64,000 nucleotides of DNA, taken from assembly GCA_000499405.2 (NCBI GenBank), contig HG738138.1, forward strand, positions 12,083,208-12,147,207. The letters are read 5' to 3'. A model generated the notes under the pieces. That model was given only the letters and a program-made list of their open reading frames with translations. It ran no database searches and was not told where the DNA came from. The position numbers and the translations under genes are program-made. This stretch comes from Onchocerca volvulus (taxonomy: Eukaryota > Nematoda > Chromadorea > Rhabditida > Onchocercidae). Shown one piece after another: positions 37,938-49,394 of this stretch. Numbering within the stretch: the stretch's first letter is position 1; the number at the start of each line of letters is the position of its first letter.

Positions 37938-40900
37938 AAAAAAAATTTAAAAAAAATAAAAAAGGACTCTTTTTCTAAAAAAGGTTTTTATTATCATTGA
38001 ATAAATTATAAAGTTTAAGAGAGTGAATTTAACGAAATTCTTGTTTTCATCTCTTTTTTTTCGTTTCATTTTTTTCATTTTTCGTTTGTTGTGTATGTTT
38101 TCAAATTTTGGCTACTGATATGCCAAAACATCATTTTCATTAAAAATATTTAATTTGATACCTAATTAAAGTCTTTTCACATTAGATAGTATTAGTGTTA
38201 TTAATATTACTATTTTGATAAATTCATATTTTCTTTTCTATCTTTTATTCACTCATATTTCACTGTAGAAATTTTTACTTAAAATCTAATTTGGAGTTGA
38301 ATTTTTATATTGCAGTTATGGTTGTTTTTTTTTTTTTTTTTTGAACCTTTAATTGCTTATTTGACAATTTTGTTTTTAAATCTTTGAATGTGTATCAAAT
38401 CTTTCTCTTAACCCATTGTTCCTTCATTTTTCCCGTAATAAAAAGGAGAAAATTAATATTTTGCATTGTAATTAGCAAAAAATATTTCGTTAAACAAAAA
38501 CAATTAGCTTCCTAATTTTGGAATTGTTTGAAAGTTTAAAATCTCAAATTTACCGTCAAATTTTTGATTGAAGAAAACATTTCTCCTTCTTTTTTCCTTG
38601 CTTTCCCTCCCTGCTAAAATTAAGTCAAATTTCCTGAATAAGTAATTCATCAAAATTTCGAAGAGCAACAGCATATTCGTTCATCAATTTGTACATAAAA
38701 ATTGTCTGAAGCCATTATTTGACCGTTTCTTCCCATCTTCCTTTTGTTTTGTATAAGTAATTATCATCAAATGAAGTAGTTAATAAATGGATGAAATAAT
38801 GAGGGGAAAAAAAACTTTTATTCACTTTAATTGAATACTGAAATTCAATTTTTTCTGCAGTGGTCAAAACTCATCATTGGACTTTTTGCAAATTTTCCAA
38901 TATAAAATAATATTCTTTGTTAAAGATTACTTACCGAAACTTTCGATATTCATAATTATGTCGAAATTTTATCATTTTAATTGTGCAGCTTTGCATGCAA
39001 AAAAATTACAAAAATTCTTCTGTAAAATATATGCATTCCACTGGAATATTGTGTATTATATCGATAAAGCTGCCATAATAAAAGATTTGCTTGTTTATCC
39101 TTTTTTTTTTTTTCTTTTTAAATTATTAGAATTATCGAACAGCGGAAATAATCATCTAACAAAAACAATTATAACCAGTATATAAATATTTAAGTAGCAG
39201 AAAAATTTTTTTTAATTTAGCGTAAGACGTAAGAATTACGATGAATTATAAAATTAATAATATTCAAAGAATTTTTGGAATTGAAAAATCTTCGGATTCA
39301 GAAAATTTCACGAATTTTTGAAATTAATTCGACCAGAATTTTCAGTTATCTGGAAATTTGAATTCTTAGAATTAATTAATTCTTTCAATGATTCCCAAGT
39401 ATTCAACAAAATCCTAATATTGGTGAAATGACTTATCCGGATAGATTACAATGATTTCATCCAGAAATGCTTCATAATTCCTGAAATAAGAGATTTCTGA
39501 GAGTTGTATTGCAATATTATATCCATCCGGAGGGCAACCGGAAATTGCTGAAATAAATAGTCGTCGAGTCATGTGGTCTATAGGTATCAACAAGAAGATA
39601 AGTGGAGCGTGACGGGTCATTTGCATGCTCGGTCAGATAGGTAGGTCTATTATTAAATTATTGTACATGACAACAACAGGTACAATTATGTTACCCATTG
39701 GGAAATAAATTTGAAATTAATTTCAAGACATAACTCGAACTAGCAGCTAGAATTGCTTAATATGTATTGATTTAATTGAGCATTTCATTCGTACAAGTAG
39801 TCTCATGATTTCTCAAAAGGCTTAAAGAAATGGTCAGAAAAAGTCACGGTATCGGAATTAATCAAGTGAATCATTGAAATTTCCGTGAATTCTTAAAACC
39901 GTTTTAGTTAGAATTTTCATACATATTTGAATCAAAATCTTTGGAATTTAGAAATTCATCCTCTTTTGCGGATTTTTACTCGTAAATATATTAAACATTT
40001 CTGGAATCCATTTGGTAATACATATATTTTCTGAAATCCATCATATTTTGGAACTTTTGCTGATGGATAAACATATCACACAAATCTCACCCTCTTTGCC
40101 GTTGTGTCTATATTTGAAAAGATGGTGCATTTTTATTACTTATAGTGATTCCGATGCAATGACTCACACCATAAACAATGAAATTCGATAAGTGTCCAGT
40201 GGGACAGGATGATCTGATTGGTTGGCTTCTGTTGGTTCGTTGAACTTTATGTTTGTTTTTTTTGTTGATTCGTTTATAGCTTTTGGTTTGTTCATATTTT
40301 TTGATTTTTTGGTGATTTATTCGCTTGTTTATAATTCGGTGGTTGTTTAGCACGCTACTATATAGCTCTATTTAATGAACTTCTTCTGCAGTAACGGAGT
40401 AGAAAAAGCTGAGATATGATCAACAATTTAAGATGAATAGTCGGTGTGATAAGTAACTGCAAAATCTCTTTCATGCTCTTGAAACGAAGATTGGTATACG
40501 GTGTTTGGTAATATTCCATGGCGAAATGCCAAGGCAGGTATGTTTTTTTTTTTTGTGTAGTTTGGGTTACTTGGCCTAAGGAGGTATTCGTCTGACAGGT
40601 ATTAGGGAAGTTTATGGGGCTTGGGGATGGTTTTAAGGTTGTGTTAGCGATCGGGATTACTACTGTCATAAATTACTGTTCGGTTATTCAGTTAAGTCCG
40701 GAAAACTGAGTAGCATATGTTTGGACGACCGTATGATTGTTCGTTGGAATGAAATATTCTAAAGAAGCTTACTGTACCAGTTATCAAACCATTCTTACCT
40801 CCTTTTCCTAATCTTTTCGAATTAGTGGTTATTATTTAGTAGGTAGCGTGATGGTTTGTATGGGATTTCTGGCCAGAGTCCGTCCTTTCAAGTCAAGTCG

Positions 40901-41394
40901 GACTGTGATATCCAAATTGAATGTTGTTAAAGGCGTTTTTGATACAGTTTTCGGGTAATCCCTTGTTCAGGTCAATCCGGACCTCTTTTATATAAGCAGT
41001 AACAGAAAAAATTCTTGAACAGGATGATTGAGTCCTATAATACTCATTTTTAGAAAGAACATGACAACAAAGTTCAAAAATTTCGAAAAGTTATTAATTT
41101 GCGACATCAAAAAATGTGATTGGTGATCAGAGTTCTTTGAACTGGAACAAACTGATAATCCACAGTTCCACTAGCTGATTGAGAATCACGAATAAACGTA
41201 TTTGGTTTACGTAATATGCGGGATAAGTTCCTACCACGTGTCAAGATGACCCTAACTTACTAACTGTCTAGTCTTTGTTCTGTTCTCAATGTCTAACATT
41301 TTTTATACAAATGCATACAGTGTCAACTGTTTCGATTATTTCTCTGCACTAAATTGGTTATTGCAATGTCGCGCGGTTGATTTTTTTTTACTTT
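37938..41394. other. Non-coding interval between the secreted-protein gene and CNBP
   Basis: No exon could be supported. From about 39400 to 41400 the sequence becomes less A/T-run dominated, and the + strand is G/T-rich at 40180-40670. That yields lysine/asparagine- or proline/threonine-rich open frames on the minus strand with no recognisable family. A TATA-like TTTATATAAG lies at 40987-40996. Confidence 0.55.
40987..40996 (+). promoter_or_regulatory. TATA-like element upstream of CNBP
   Basis: TTTATATAAG lies about 400 bases upstream of the candidate trans-splice acceptor of the CNBP-like gene. In nematodes the outron separates the promoter from the acceptor, so the spacing is plausible, but AT-rich DNA makes chance matches common. 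Confidence 0.25.
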
Positions 41395-41396
41395 AG
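41395..41396 (+). promoter_or_regulatory. Candidate trans-splice acceptor upstream of the CNBP-like gene
   Basis: A T run ends in ACTTTAG immediately before GTGTGTAGG, 90 bases upstream of the ATG at 41486. The leader that follows is GC-richer and purine-rich. No upstream donor-bearing exon is evident, so a spliced-leader acceptor is the simplest reading. Confidence 0.45.
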
Positions 41397-41485
41397 GTGT
41401 GTAGGTGGCGTGTGAAGCGTGCATTGCGGTGTGAGAGTAAGTCGGAGGCGGTTGAAGAGACGAGGTAGGAGTGTATTCTGGAGCT

Positions 41486-42716
41486 ATGAGTAACAGCGAT
41501 TCAGACAGGTGCTACAAATGCAACGAAAAAGGACATTTTGCCAGGAATTGCCCTACCCAAATTCAGGAGGCCGGCCGACGAGGAGGTGGAGGAGGTTTGT
41601 TCTTTTCTTTCGTTCTTGAAGCATTTTCCGTGATAAGTAACATCGAATGCAGTTAGGGTTGCTTCAAATTTTGTTCATATCTTTTTTATGGCCAAATTCT
41701 TCTGAATTATGTCTGCTGGAAATTTTCAAGGAGAATCGTATTGCCATTCGAAGTGGGGCATCATTTTCGATTTTGATATAGTCGCATGATAGACACTTCC
41801 AATTTTTTGTTCTCGAAAGCGATTTTTTTGTCATTTGAGATCATCCCAGTGAATTTTTTTTTGCAGAGATAAATTTTATGGAAATACTATTATTCTTTGA
41901 TATGTTATGAAGATAAATACGCACGTAATGACATTTACTGACAGTAAATATTCGAATTGTTGAAAAAGTAATATAATAAAAAAAAAATGCGTTTTAAGGC
42001 TATAGTCTTGAAGTTATGGGTAGGGATTATACATTGTTATGGATGCTTCTGCAGTGTGAGGTGGGATCCCATTTCAGAGCTACAGAAATTTAGGAACGAA
42101 AATAAACTGCTATTCCTAATATAGCCATTTTTCTGAACACTTTGTGAACAGCACTTCAGATTTTCGACAATTTCATTTGGTTTTCTGATCTCAGATTGTT
42201 TTAACTGCGGGCAGTCGGGACATTTTGCGCGGGAGTGTCCGAACCAGCGTGGTGGTGGCCGCTATTATGGTGGGCGCGGTAGTGGACGTTCAGGTCAAAG
42301 CGAATGCTTTCAATGCGGTGGTAAATAATTTTGATTGGTTTTATATGATTTGTCGATTGATTAGAGTATTTATGATTGAAAATGTTCTTTTATTCAGTGC
42401 AGCATGTCTTCTGATAACAGTTAGCTGATACCGAACACGTTTCATGCAAGCGTTTCGTTAAATTCACTATATATTAGGTTTTTGGTGCATATGTCTAACT
42501 GAAGTCTTTTTAGGTTTTGGACATTTTGCTCGAGAATGTCCTACGGAACGTCGCATTGGTGGTGGTGGGAATCAGAAATGTTTTAACTGTGGCAGATTTG
42601 GTCACATTTCACGTGATTGTCCAGATTCCGGTTCAGACCAGTCGAAACGGTGTTATAATTGTCAGCAAATTGGGCACATCAGTCGTGAATGTCCACGCAG
42701 TGACCGCAGTGATTAA
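41486..42716 (+). CDS. CNBP: CNBP-like protein with five CCHC zinc knuckles
   Basis: Single-stranded nucleic-acid-binding protein of the CNBP (ZNF9) type, which binds RNA and G-rich single strands and affects translation. Exons 41486-41594, 42195-42320 and 42514-42716 join in phase 1 and give 145 aa. The CX2CX4HX4C knuckles are CYKCNEKGHFARNC (9-22), CFNCGQSGHFAREC (38-51), CFQCGGFGHFAREC (74-87), CFNCGRFGHISRDC (101-114) and CYNCQQIGHISREC (125-138). A Gly/Arg-rich linker (55-70) sits between knuckles 2 and 3, like the RGG segment of CNBP. Vertebrate CNBP has seven knuckles, so this is a shorter form. The second intron cuts knuckle 3 right after its second cysteine and glycine. The ATG at 41486 is the first after the candidate trans-splice acceptor and starts MSNSDSDR. 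Other small CCHC proteins of nematodes cannot be excluded as the true orthologue. Confidence 0.92.
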
Positions 42717-43869
42717 GAGAAGTATTCGGAGAGAGAGGCGTCGCCATACTTTTTTTTCGATGAGAGGAGGTTAATTTTATGATAAGGAAGGTTTTATAAT
42801 ATTTGTCTGATTTATGGCAGTTATTCTGAGCTGCTTTGTTGCACTTTTTTTGTTTTTGTTTTCTTGAACGATTTGTTGTATGTTTCTTGTTTCATTTACA
42901 GTTTTCCTCCTCTTTTTTAATGATGTTCTGTGGAATATTTGGAAAATCTCTTTTTCAAATGGAAATTTCAGATTTAAAGCTCAAATTCCCTTTCTCCTTT
43001 CAACTGTTCATCATTAAATAATCTGCAGTAAATTGGCGCTTCATCCTCCTCGTTGTTATTTTTCTTTCTTTTTCTGAATTAAAAATTATTTCGTTAAGGA
43101 TCCCTCCCTTGTCTTACCATTCACATATACACATACTCTCATATCTACACGTAAAGTCCTTCGTTCTGCAACAACAAAAAAAAAGAAAAAAAACTCAGTG
43201 CCTTCGAATATTTATAAAATAGAAATCGATCTTTAATGCTTTTAAAATCTCTGTAAAAGCCATTCAATTCTCACTATCTCGGTGTTACGAACTGTGTTGT
43301 TTTCTTTGATGAGTTTTATTTTTCTTTTGAATTTTACTTAGGTGAACTTTTCCTGTGCGATTGGCGGTGAGAATATATTTCTTTAAAGTAAAACTGTGTT
43401 CAAGAGTTTATCTGGTTCAAGTTTTTCATTATTTTACCCATGGTATCTCCGTCTAATTTATATAATGGTGGTATATGTTTCTAATAACGAATCTCCTCCA
43501 TTTTGGCTACTTTACTAAATAAATTATCAAATCTTTCTTTCACATTTCTGTTCCAAATGAATTGCCTCATGAGAACTTTTGGTATTCAGTTATGTATAAC
43601 GATGTTTTCTATTCCTATTTTCTTGCAAATAGGCTCCTGTTTGCATGGTGTATCTTGTATTGGAAATGATAAAGGGTGTTTTACTTATAAAATTATGACG
43701 TAATAATTCTACAGAATAAATTTCTGTGTCGGAATTGAAGGTCAGGCATAAAAACTGTATGTAGCGAATGTGAAATGATCGCCTTTGACAGAAATATGAG
43801 TCGCAGTCAAATACTTAGCCAGGTACTGTTGAACAGTGTAGATGGAATGATATCATATAGGAGGAAGTA
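42717..43869. other. 3' flank of the CNBP-like gene up to the Helitron
   Basis: Probably includes the 3' untranslated region, which is T-rich and has several AATAAA-like sites. No coding exon is supported. Confidence 0.6.
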
Positions 43870-43904
43870 TCTATATAATAAAAGAGTAAATCATCATTTG
43901 CACG

Positions 43905-44340
43905 TAACTTTGCATCTTCACCGATTGCTTTCAAATTTTGATGCAACGTTACATTAAAATTAAAGCGTGTTTTTATCTATATATATATATATATGCTTTT
44001 TTTAAAACCTGTTACAGGCATATCATCTTTGCTGTTATTTGGCCCGTAGCTTTGCATTCTCGTTACCGATTACTTTCAAATTTCGACACAATCTTGCAAT
44101 CGAATAGACGCTTTTTTTTTATTTAGGTATATCTGCTCTTTTTATATCTGTTACAGGTGTGACAGGTAAAAGTAAATGAGCGACTGGATTTATTGGTTGC
44201 GTCTACGTTTTTATTTTGACACAAAGTTTCAAGCGCACTGATTGATTTGAAGTTTTGAAACAACGTTACATTCGAATAGGCGAGTGTTTCTATATAGATA
44301 TATCTACTTTTTTTTTTTTCTACCAATCACACCTGTAACA
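43905..44340. repeat. Three subterminal repeats inside the left end of the Helitron
   Basis: A block ACCGATTGCTTTCAAATTTT, then a CAACGTTACATT core, then GCG, a T run and TATATCT, ending in CTGTTACAGG, recurs at about 43918, 44064 and 44238. Spacing is about 146 and 174 bases. The third copy ends with an altered CCTGTAACAGGG. Confidence 0.65.
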
Positions 44341-46360
44341 GGGTCAAACGAAATCGACGATGTAATATGCGCTGAAATACCCAATTTCGATGTCGATAAG
44401 GATTTGTATGAAGTTGCGATGAAAAATATGATACATGGATCTTACGGCATACTGAAATCAAATTCACCAAGCACGATAGACGGAAAATGCTTTAAGCGAT
44501 ATCCTCGAGCATTAGTATTCAACACTATACAGGAAACGATGGATATTCTTTATAAGAAATCAGTGGAAGATGGAGGTAAATTAGCAACCATAAAAATGCG
44601 GAAAGATGACATCGAAGTAGATAACCAGTAGGTTGTTCCACATTCCCTTTGCTATTAAAAACATACAAAGCACACATAAACATGGAATGCTGTTACTCCT
44701 TTAAATCGATCAAATACAATTGTAAGTACGTGAATAAAGGCAACGACAAGGCAATTTGTGGCGTGCAATCAAAAAGAAGTGGTAGGAATGCGATATTACA
44801 TATCGATCAAATCGGTGGTATCAGGCTAGGAGGTACATGAGTAGCAATGAAGTTGTGCTTAGAAATGGCGAACAAATTTGTAGTCAATGGGAATACCATC
44901 ACCGAATCGATCTGCTGCATTGTTCGATGTAGAATTGCGTCGTGAACAAAATTACACCACGATTTTTTGTCATATGTGTAATCAAATATTCCTAAGCTAA
45001 CGCTTGAGCAAAAAAGCATTTACGATCAAATAATGCGAATTGTCAATAATCGGTTTGGAGGAATCTTTTAAAATGTGTCAGGAGGAATTGCAAAATATTT
45101 CTAATTAGATTGATTCTGGCAACAATTCGATCCTAAAATGACATAGCCTTAGCTCTTACATCCGAATAGCTGCAACACTAACGGGTGGAAGATCTGCTTA
45201 TTCCGCTTTGAAATTATCGTTGAACAAGCAATTCATTGAAAATCCCGCATGAAACATTTCCAAAACATCCGGCATGGAAAAAGTATTGCAGAAATGTGAA
45301 CTTATTGTTGGGAATGAATGTACAATGGCGCACAAAAAATCGCTCAAGGCTTTTTGATCGATTATCGCAAGATTTTGCTTGGAAACATGAGACCATTTGG
45401 AAACGCATTAATATTGTTTACAGGAGATTTCATGCAGACATTACCTGTAATTCCTCGATTGACACCAGCGGATGAAATGAAAGCTTGCCTGAAATACGCC
45501 TGAAATACTCTTCTTTGTGGCGACATGTAAAGACGTTAAAATTAACTATAAATATGCGTGTCCAGCTGTAAAACAATCGATCAACTGAGACATTCTCACA
45601 TCAATTGCTGGAAATTGGGAACAGAAAGGGCCAGTTAACCTGATACCAGGATGAATTTCATTGCCTCATAACTTCTGCAATTTAGTGACGTCAAACAATT
45701 GGTTGAAAAGGTATTCCCCAATATTTAAATCAATTATAAGAATAACAGTTGGCTGAGTGAATGAACTATTCTTGCGGTCAAGAACAAAGAAGTCTATGAA
45801 CTTGACAGTATTATTCAGTCTAACATACAAAGTCAGACAGTCACATACAAGTCTGCCGACATCTGCTATGAAAGAAGATATTCAATAAAATTATTGAATT
45901 CACTTGATCTGCCATGGATGCCACCGCATATGCTGCAATTGGACATCGACGTGCCAATTATCATGTTGCGAAATATCAACCAGCCAAAATTTGGCAACGG
46001 CACACGGCTTGCAATAAAAAAATTAATGAACAATGTCGTAGAAACAACAATCTTGACAGGACTCTTCAAAGTTGATTTTCTCATTCTTCGCTCTCCTATG
46101 ATTCCAACATATATGTCATTTCAGTTCAAGAGACTGCGATTCCCAATTCGATTGTCTAATGCATTCACCATCAACTAAGCTCAGCGGTAATCCTTAGAAT
46201 TGTGCGGTTTAGATCTAGAGAGGAACTGTTTCTCACAATGGACAATTATATGCTGCGTGATCTACAGTGGCCAAACAAGACAATCTCTATATCTATACGG
46301 ACAATGGGACAACAAAAAATATTGTACATCCATAAGCATTGTGAAAATAAACATATTAGA
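44341..46360 (+). pseudogene. Helitron Rep/helicase pseudogene
   Basis: This is the coding remnant of the element at 43870-46567. The longest open piece (44341-44631) ends in TAG after IEVDNQ; family members usually read on with a tryptophan or arginine and VVP. The continuation is in another frame from 44649 (LLLKTYKAHIN). The helicase Walker A segment reads GGIAKY where a working helicase has GGTGKT. The Walker B segment reads IVGNEC where WDEC is expected. The reading frame changes many times between 44630 and 46200. Transposition functions must therefore be lost. No restored sequence is proposed. Confidence 0.85.
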
Positions 46361-46432
46361 AAATGCGCTTTCTTCTTCCCTTTTTTTCCAATTACCAGAT
46401 TGAGCTATAGCAACGCCTGTACATAAAACGTA

Positions 46433-46480
46433 TATGAAAACATGTGCGTATTCGAATGCAACGTTGTTTCAAACTTTCAA
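46433..46480 (-). repeat. Inverted copy of the Helitron subterminal block
   Basis: TATTCGAATGCAACGTTGTTTC reads, on the opposite strand, as GAAACAACGTTGCATTCGAA. That is nearly identical to the third left-end repeat at about 44255-44280 (GAAACAACGTTACATTCGAA), so the element carries subterminal inverted repeats. Confidence 0.65.
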
Positions 46481-46734
46481 AACAGTACTAAGAAATTTCG
46501 GAGATCTAAGAATTTGAACAAATGAATATTTACATTTTTATTTATATAGACTAGCTGGGCCAGCTAATAATACACAAAAATAATGGGGAAAAGCGGTTTG
46601 GAGAAGGGAATAATCGTTTGAAATAGATTGGACTAGCAAATTGTGGGTTGCAGTTGGAACAACTTTTATTGCTTTTGACAAGCGTCGAGAATATTTTGAG
46701 AAATGAAAAATAGCGAATGAGAGATGTGAAATTA

Positions 46735-48898
46735 TCACCGGTTACCGAATCTCCGGACATCATTTTCCCATTGTTTCCGATTCAAAACATACAATCGCAT
46801 TGCGACTCGTGCATCAATAATCTGAAACTCAAAGAATTTAAAGTTCTTGATGATCAAGACTTTTACTATACTTTTGACAGGGACATCAAAGTTTGAATAT
46901 TAACCATCTGCTCATATGATTCAGAGGAAGAACTATGTTAACTTTATTATTCGGAAAGGCAAATCTCATTTTTAAAATACAGCACAGGACAACGAAATTT
47001 TGCAGTTGTCATTCATTCCACCACGAAAATGTCAAAAGTATTTTTCTACGATATTATTCAAAAGTCTCTTATTTCACATGCGGTAATTTTTGGAACAGTA
47101 AAGAGATGCTGACCGAATCATGCTCCCCATTCTGAATATCGATACCCAGCAACTGTTTTGCTAGTAATTTCAGTGATGGAGTTCGCGAAACGTTCAAAAA
47201 TTTACGAAACGGCAAATATCGGGCGGTATCTCGTGTCATCTTACGCGTATGAGAAAGATTCAAAACCTAAAAGTAATAAAAAAAAAATTGACCAACTGAT
47301 CCCTTAAAAAATTTATATATAAATACATATAATGTACGGCAAATTGCAAACTCACTTTGAAATCATTCTTAAGAGAATGTCCGACAACAATTCGACCACT
47401 GAGCAATTTATGCACTTCTGCTTGAACTTTCTGGAATGGTTCTCCTATAATACCACATTTTAATGTAGAACATGAAAATAATGCAGCGACAAAATAATAC
47501 AACATTTAAATTGAATTCTTTAATTATTTCTAATACTCACTTTCCTCTCTCACTCTTCTTCGCTATTTTTCTTCAAAAAAAAAATTTGATAATATTGTCC
47601 TTAACACGTGATTCATCAAAAGATTGTGAAAATTTGACAATCTTGCTGAATCTAATATTATGATTATAGTCAAAAACTTACCATTCACCAAATTAATGGG
47701 CCTAATGCCGCTTACTTCAGTACGGTAATCCGTTATATTTTCTCTTGGTTTTACATACTTATCATAGACACATCGTCCCTGCATATTTACGATTGAAATC
47801 CTTGCAAGCATATTATCACCGCCATCCATACCGACACCAACATATTCACAGTCTAATCCAAGTACATTCGTCAGTTCATTTTCTCTGCAGAACAGATCAT
47901 TTCTTAAAGGTCATAGAAATTATCATTCTCTGAAATTTGACCTTAAATCCAGTTATGATGATCATTCAAATTCCTCTTTAATTAATAATCCAAACACGTA
48001 TTCAGTAATCTGTTTTGTAAATAGTCATTGTCAGGCTGATTTCAAAAGCCATTCAAATAGTCAATTATTATTTCTGTCAGCCTTAAAAAGGAAAAAAATG
48101 ACAATTACAAAACTTCTGATCAATTTTATTAGCTTATTTCATGCATTTAATTAAACAGAAAAGGGATAAAAAAAACATCCAGCAATTAAACTTGCAGTAC
48201 GATTTGGAAGTTGTCCACAAATAAGGCAATGATTTACTTACTCTTTTTGACTTTCTCTATCATCTAAAGTTAAATTGCGTGAGCCAACATCTCCTCTTTC
48301 ACCGTCAAGCCTTTGTCGTTTTGCTTTCTTCCTGGCTAATCGAGCCATTCTTTTATGTTTCCAAATAACGCTTCCATTACACGGCTTATTATTAGCTTCA
48401 TCTAGTGCTTTTGCCTTCTCCTGCTCCAATTTCTGCAATCCATAATAAATCAAGCTATATGGGCTGGAAAATATCATATATGTAGCTAAGCAACATAAAA
48501 TTAGGTAGCTCAGAAAGAATAAGAATAAGTAATATGAGTTCATGTCTAGAACAGGGCCGTCTCGTAATAAAGCAATTCAAATGATCATAAAAGATGGGTA
48601 GCTTAACTTACCTGGTTTGCAAATGCCACGAAAGCAGTAAATTAAAATATAACTTTAAACTAAAAAAAGTGACATATCCTTTAATGATGCTGGCTAGCTT
48701 TAGTTCAGCTTTCCGAAAAGCTAAAAAAGCCTCAGTTCGGGTAAGTAATTTAATTTTCCGAACTTATCAGCTTTATTACGATTTGAAAAAGGAATTTCAG
48801 AATCTGGAATTGTGCAGAATATATTCAAAGAAATCCCATAAGCAATATTCAAACTTTACCTCTCGCAGTTGCTTCCAATTTGTGGACAAAGCCGTCAT
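46735..48898 (-). CDS. REXO4: REXO4-type DEDDh 3'-5' exonuclease
   Basis: Nuclear/nucleolar exonuclease of the REXO4 (XPMC2) branch of the RNase T/DEDDh superfamily, linked to rRNA processing. Exons: 48860-48898, 48242-48432, 47682-47884, 47356-47444, 47114-47266 and 46735-46821; all phases chain to 253 aa. Exon 1 encodes MTALSTNWKQLRE, matching the NWK start of the family. Exon 2 is a basic segment (HKRMARLARKKAKRQR) likely to act as a nuclear localisation signal. Motif Exo I is GLDCEYVGVG (Asp and Glu ligands). Exo II is VVGHSLKNDFKVL. Exo III is EHDSIIDARVAMRLY, with the catalytic His and last Asp. All expected active-site residues are present, so it should be functional. One donor (after HDS) is GTCAGC. 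It is convergent with CNBP, and the Helitron lies beyond its stop codon. Confidence 0.92.
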
Positions 48899-49065
48899 CT
48901 TGAGATACAATAAGAAATTATATTTGCTCAAAGTTTTTAAAAACTTATATTCATATGTTTCTGGAAAAAAATTTGGACTGATAAAATTCAATGACCAAAT
49001 CTAGAAAACATTTCCCGCTAGCAAAGAGATTTCACCCTGCCAAATCCTGAACAAAACATCAGACC

Positions 49066-49394
49066 CGCAACCAAAAGACATCGAGAACTACCAGACAATT
49101 CATCGCAGACTATGGCGTAGAAATTTCACTGCAACAGAAGAGAAAAACGATGAGCGATGAGAAACAGGATGATGGGAAGAAACTCAAGGATCGGTTGGAA
49201 TCTAAACAGTACCATTTGAGAAAGAAGTAAGAGAGAGTGTGAGAAATGAGGTGAGAGCAGAAATTGCTAAGGTTGGTGATGCAATGTGTGTCACGGGACA
49301 GGGCTTACGAAAGACTGAACATGGCCACATATTTATATTGCAACAGAGATTGAAAGTGATGAAAACCAGCATTCTAAGGAATGGCTACGATTGA
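49066..49394 (+). pseudogene. Possible frameshifted coding remnant, family unknown
   Basis: Locally GC-richer DNA. One frame reads about 50 codons with segments FIADYGVEISLQQKRK and DDGKKLKDRLESK, stopping at 49230. The next frame, open from 49206, reads EKEVRESVRNEVRAEIAK and GLRKTEHGHIFILQQRL, stopping at 49394. Both pieces look like charged coding sequence joined across one frameshift. No ATG or splice site convinced me, and the family is not recognised; a retroelement gag-like fragment is one possibility. Confidence 0.3.

Larger units (their letters stand above)
43870..46567 (+). mobile_element. Helitron rolling-circle transposon, decayed, with recognisable ends
   Basis: The left end begins TCTATATAATAAAAGAG at 43870, the TC start typical of Helitrons, and is preceded by A. 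At the right end a palindrome TAGCTGG-G-CCAGCTA (46552-46566) runs into CTAA, a CTRR end, and is followed by T. This fits insertion between A and T. Inside, in several frames, are pieces of a Rep/helicase protein (44341-46350). These are the CAEIPN...MKNMIHG segment, the Rep tyrosine segment IKYNCKYVNKG, a helicase motif I region, GDFMQTLPVIPRLTPADE, PIIMLRNINQPKFGNGTRLA and LELCGLDLE. The upstream Rep portion seems to be missing, so this is a deleted, non-autonomous relic of about 2.7 kb. It lies in the space between the 3' ends of the convergent CNBP and REXO4 genes and interrupts neither. Confidence 0.82.

Noticed and set aside
38877..39185. Plus-strand frame of 102 codons
   Set aside because: Phe/Ile/Lys-rich, AT-driven composition including a poly-Phe run from a T tract; no splice or domain support.
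39414..39626. Minus-strand frame with segment ISGCPPDGYNIAIQLSE
   Set aside because: A TTTCAG acceptor lies inside it, but no neighbouring exon or family was found. It is too weak to call as a gene.
40108..40669. Minus-strand open frames of 81 and 103 codons
   Set aside because: They come from a G/T-rich + strand, giving Lys/Asn- or Pro/Thr-rich readings. There is no motif, no family and no convincing exon borders.
48594..49004. Plus-strand frame of 136 codons
   Set aside because: It starts from a non-ATG codon, overlaps REXO4 exon 1 on the other strand, and is Lys/Tyr/Phe-rich without a domain.
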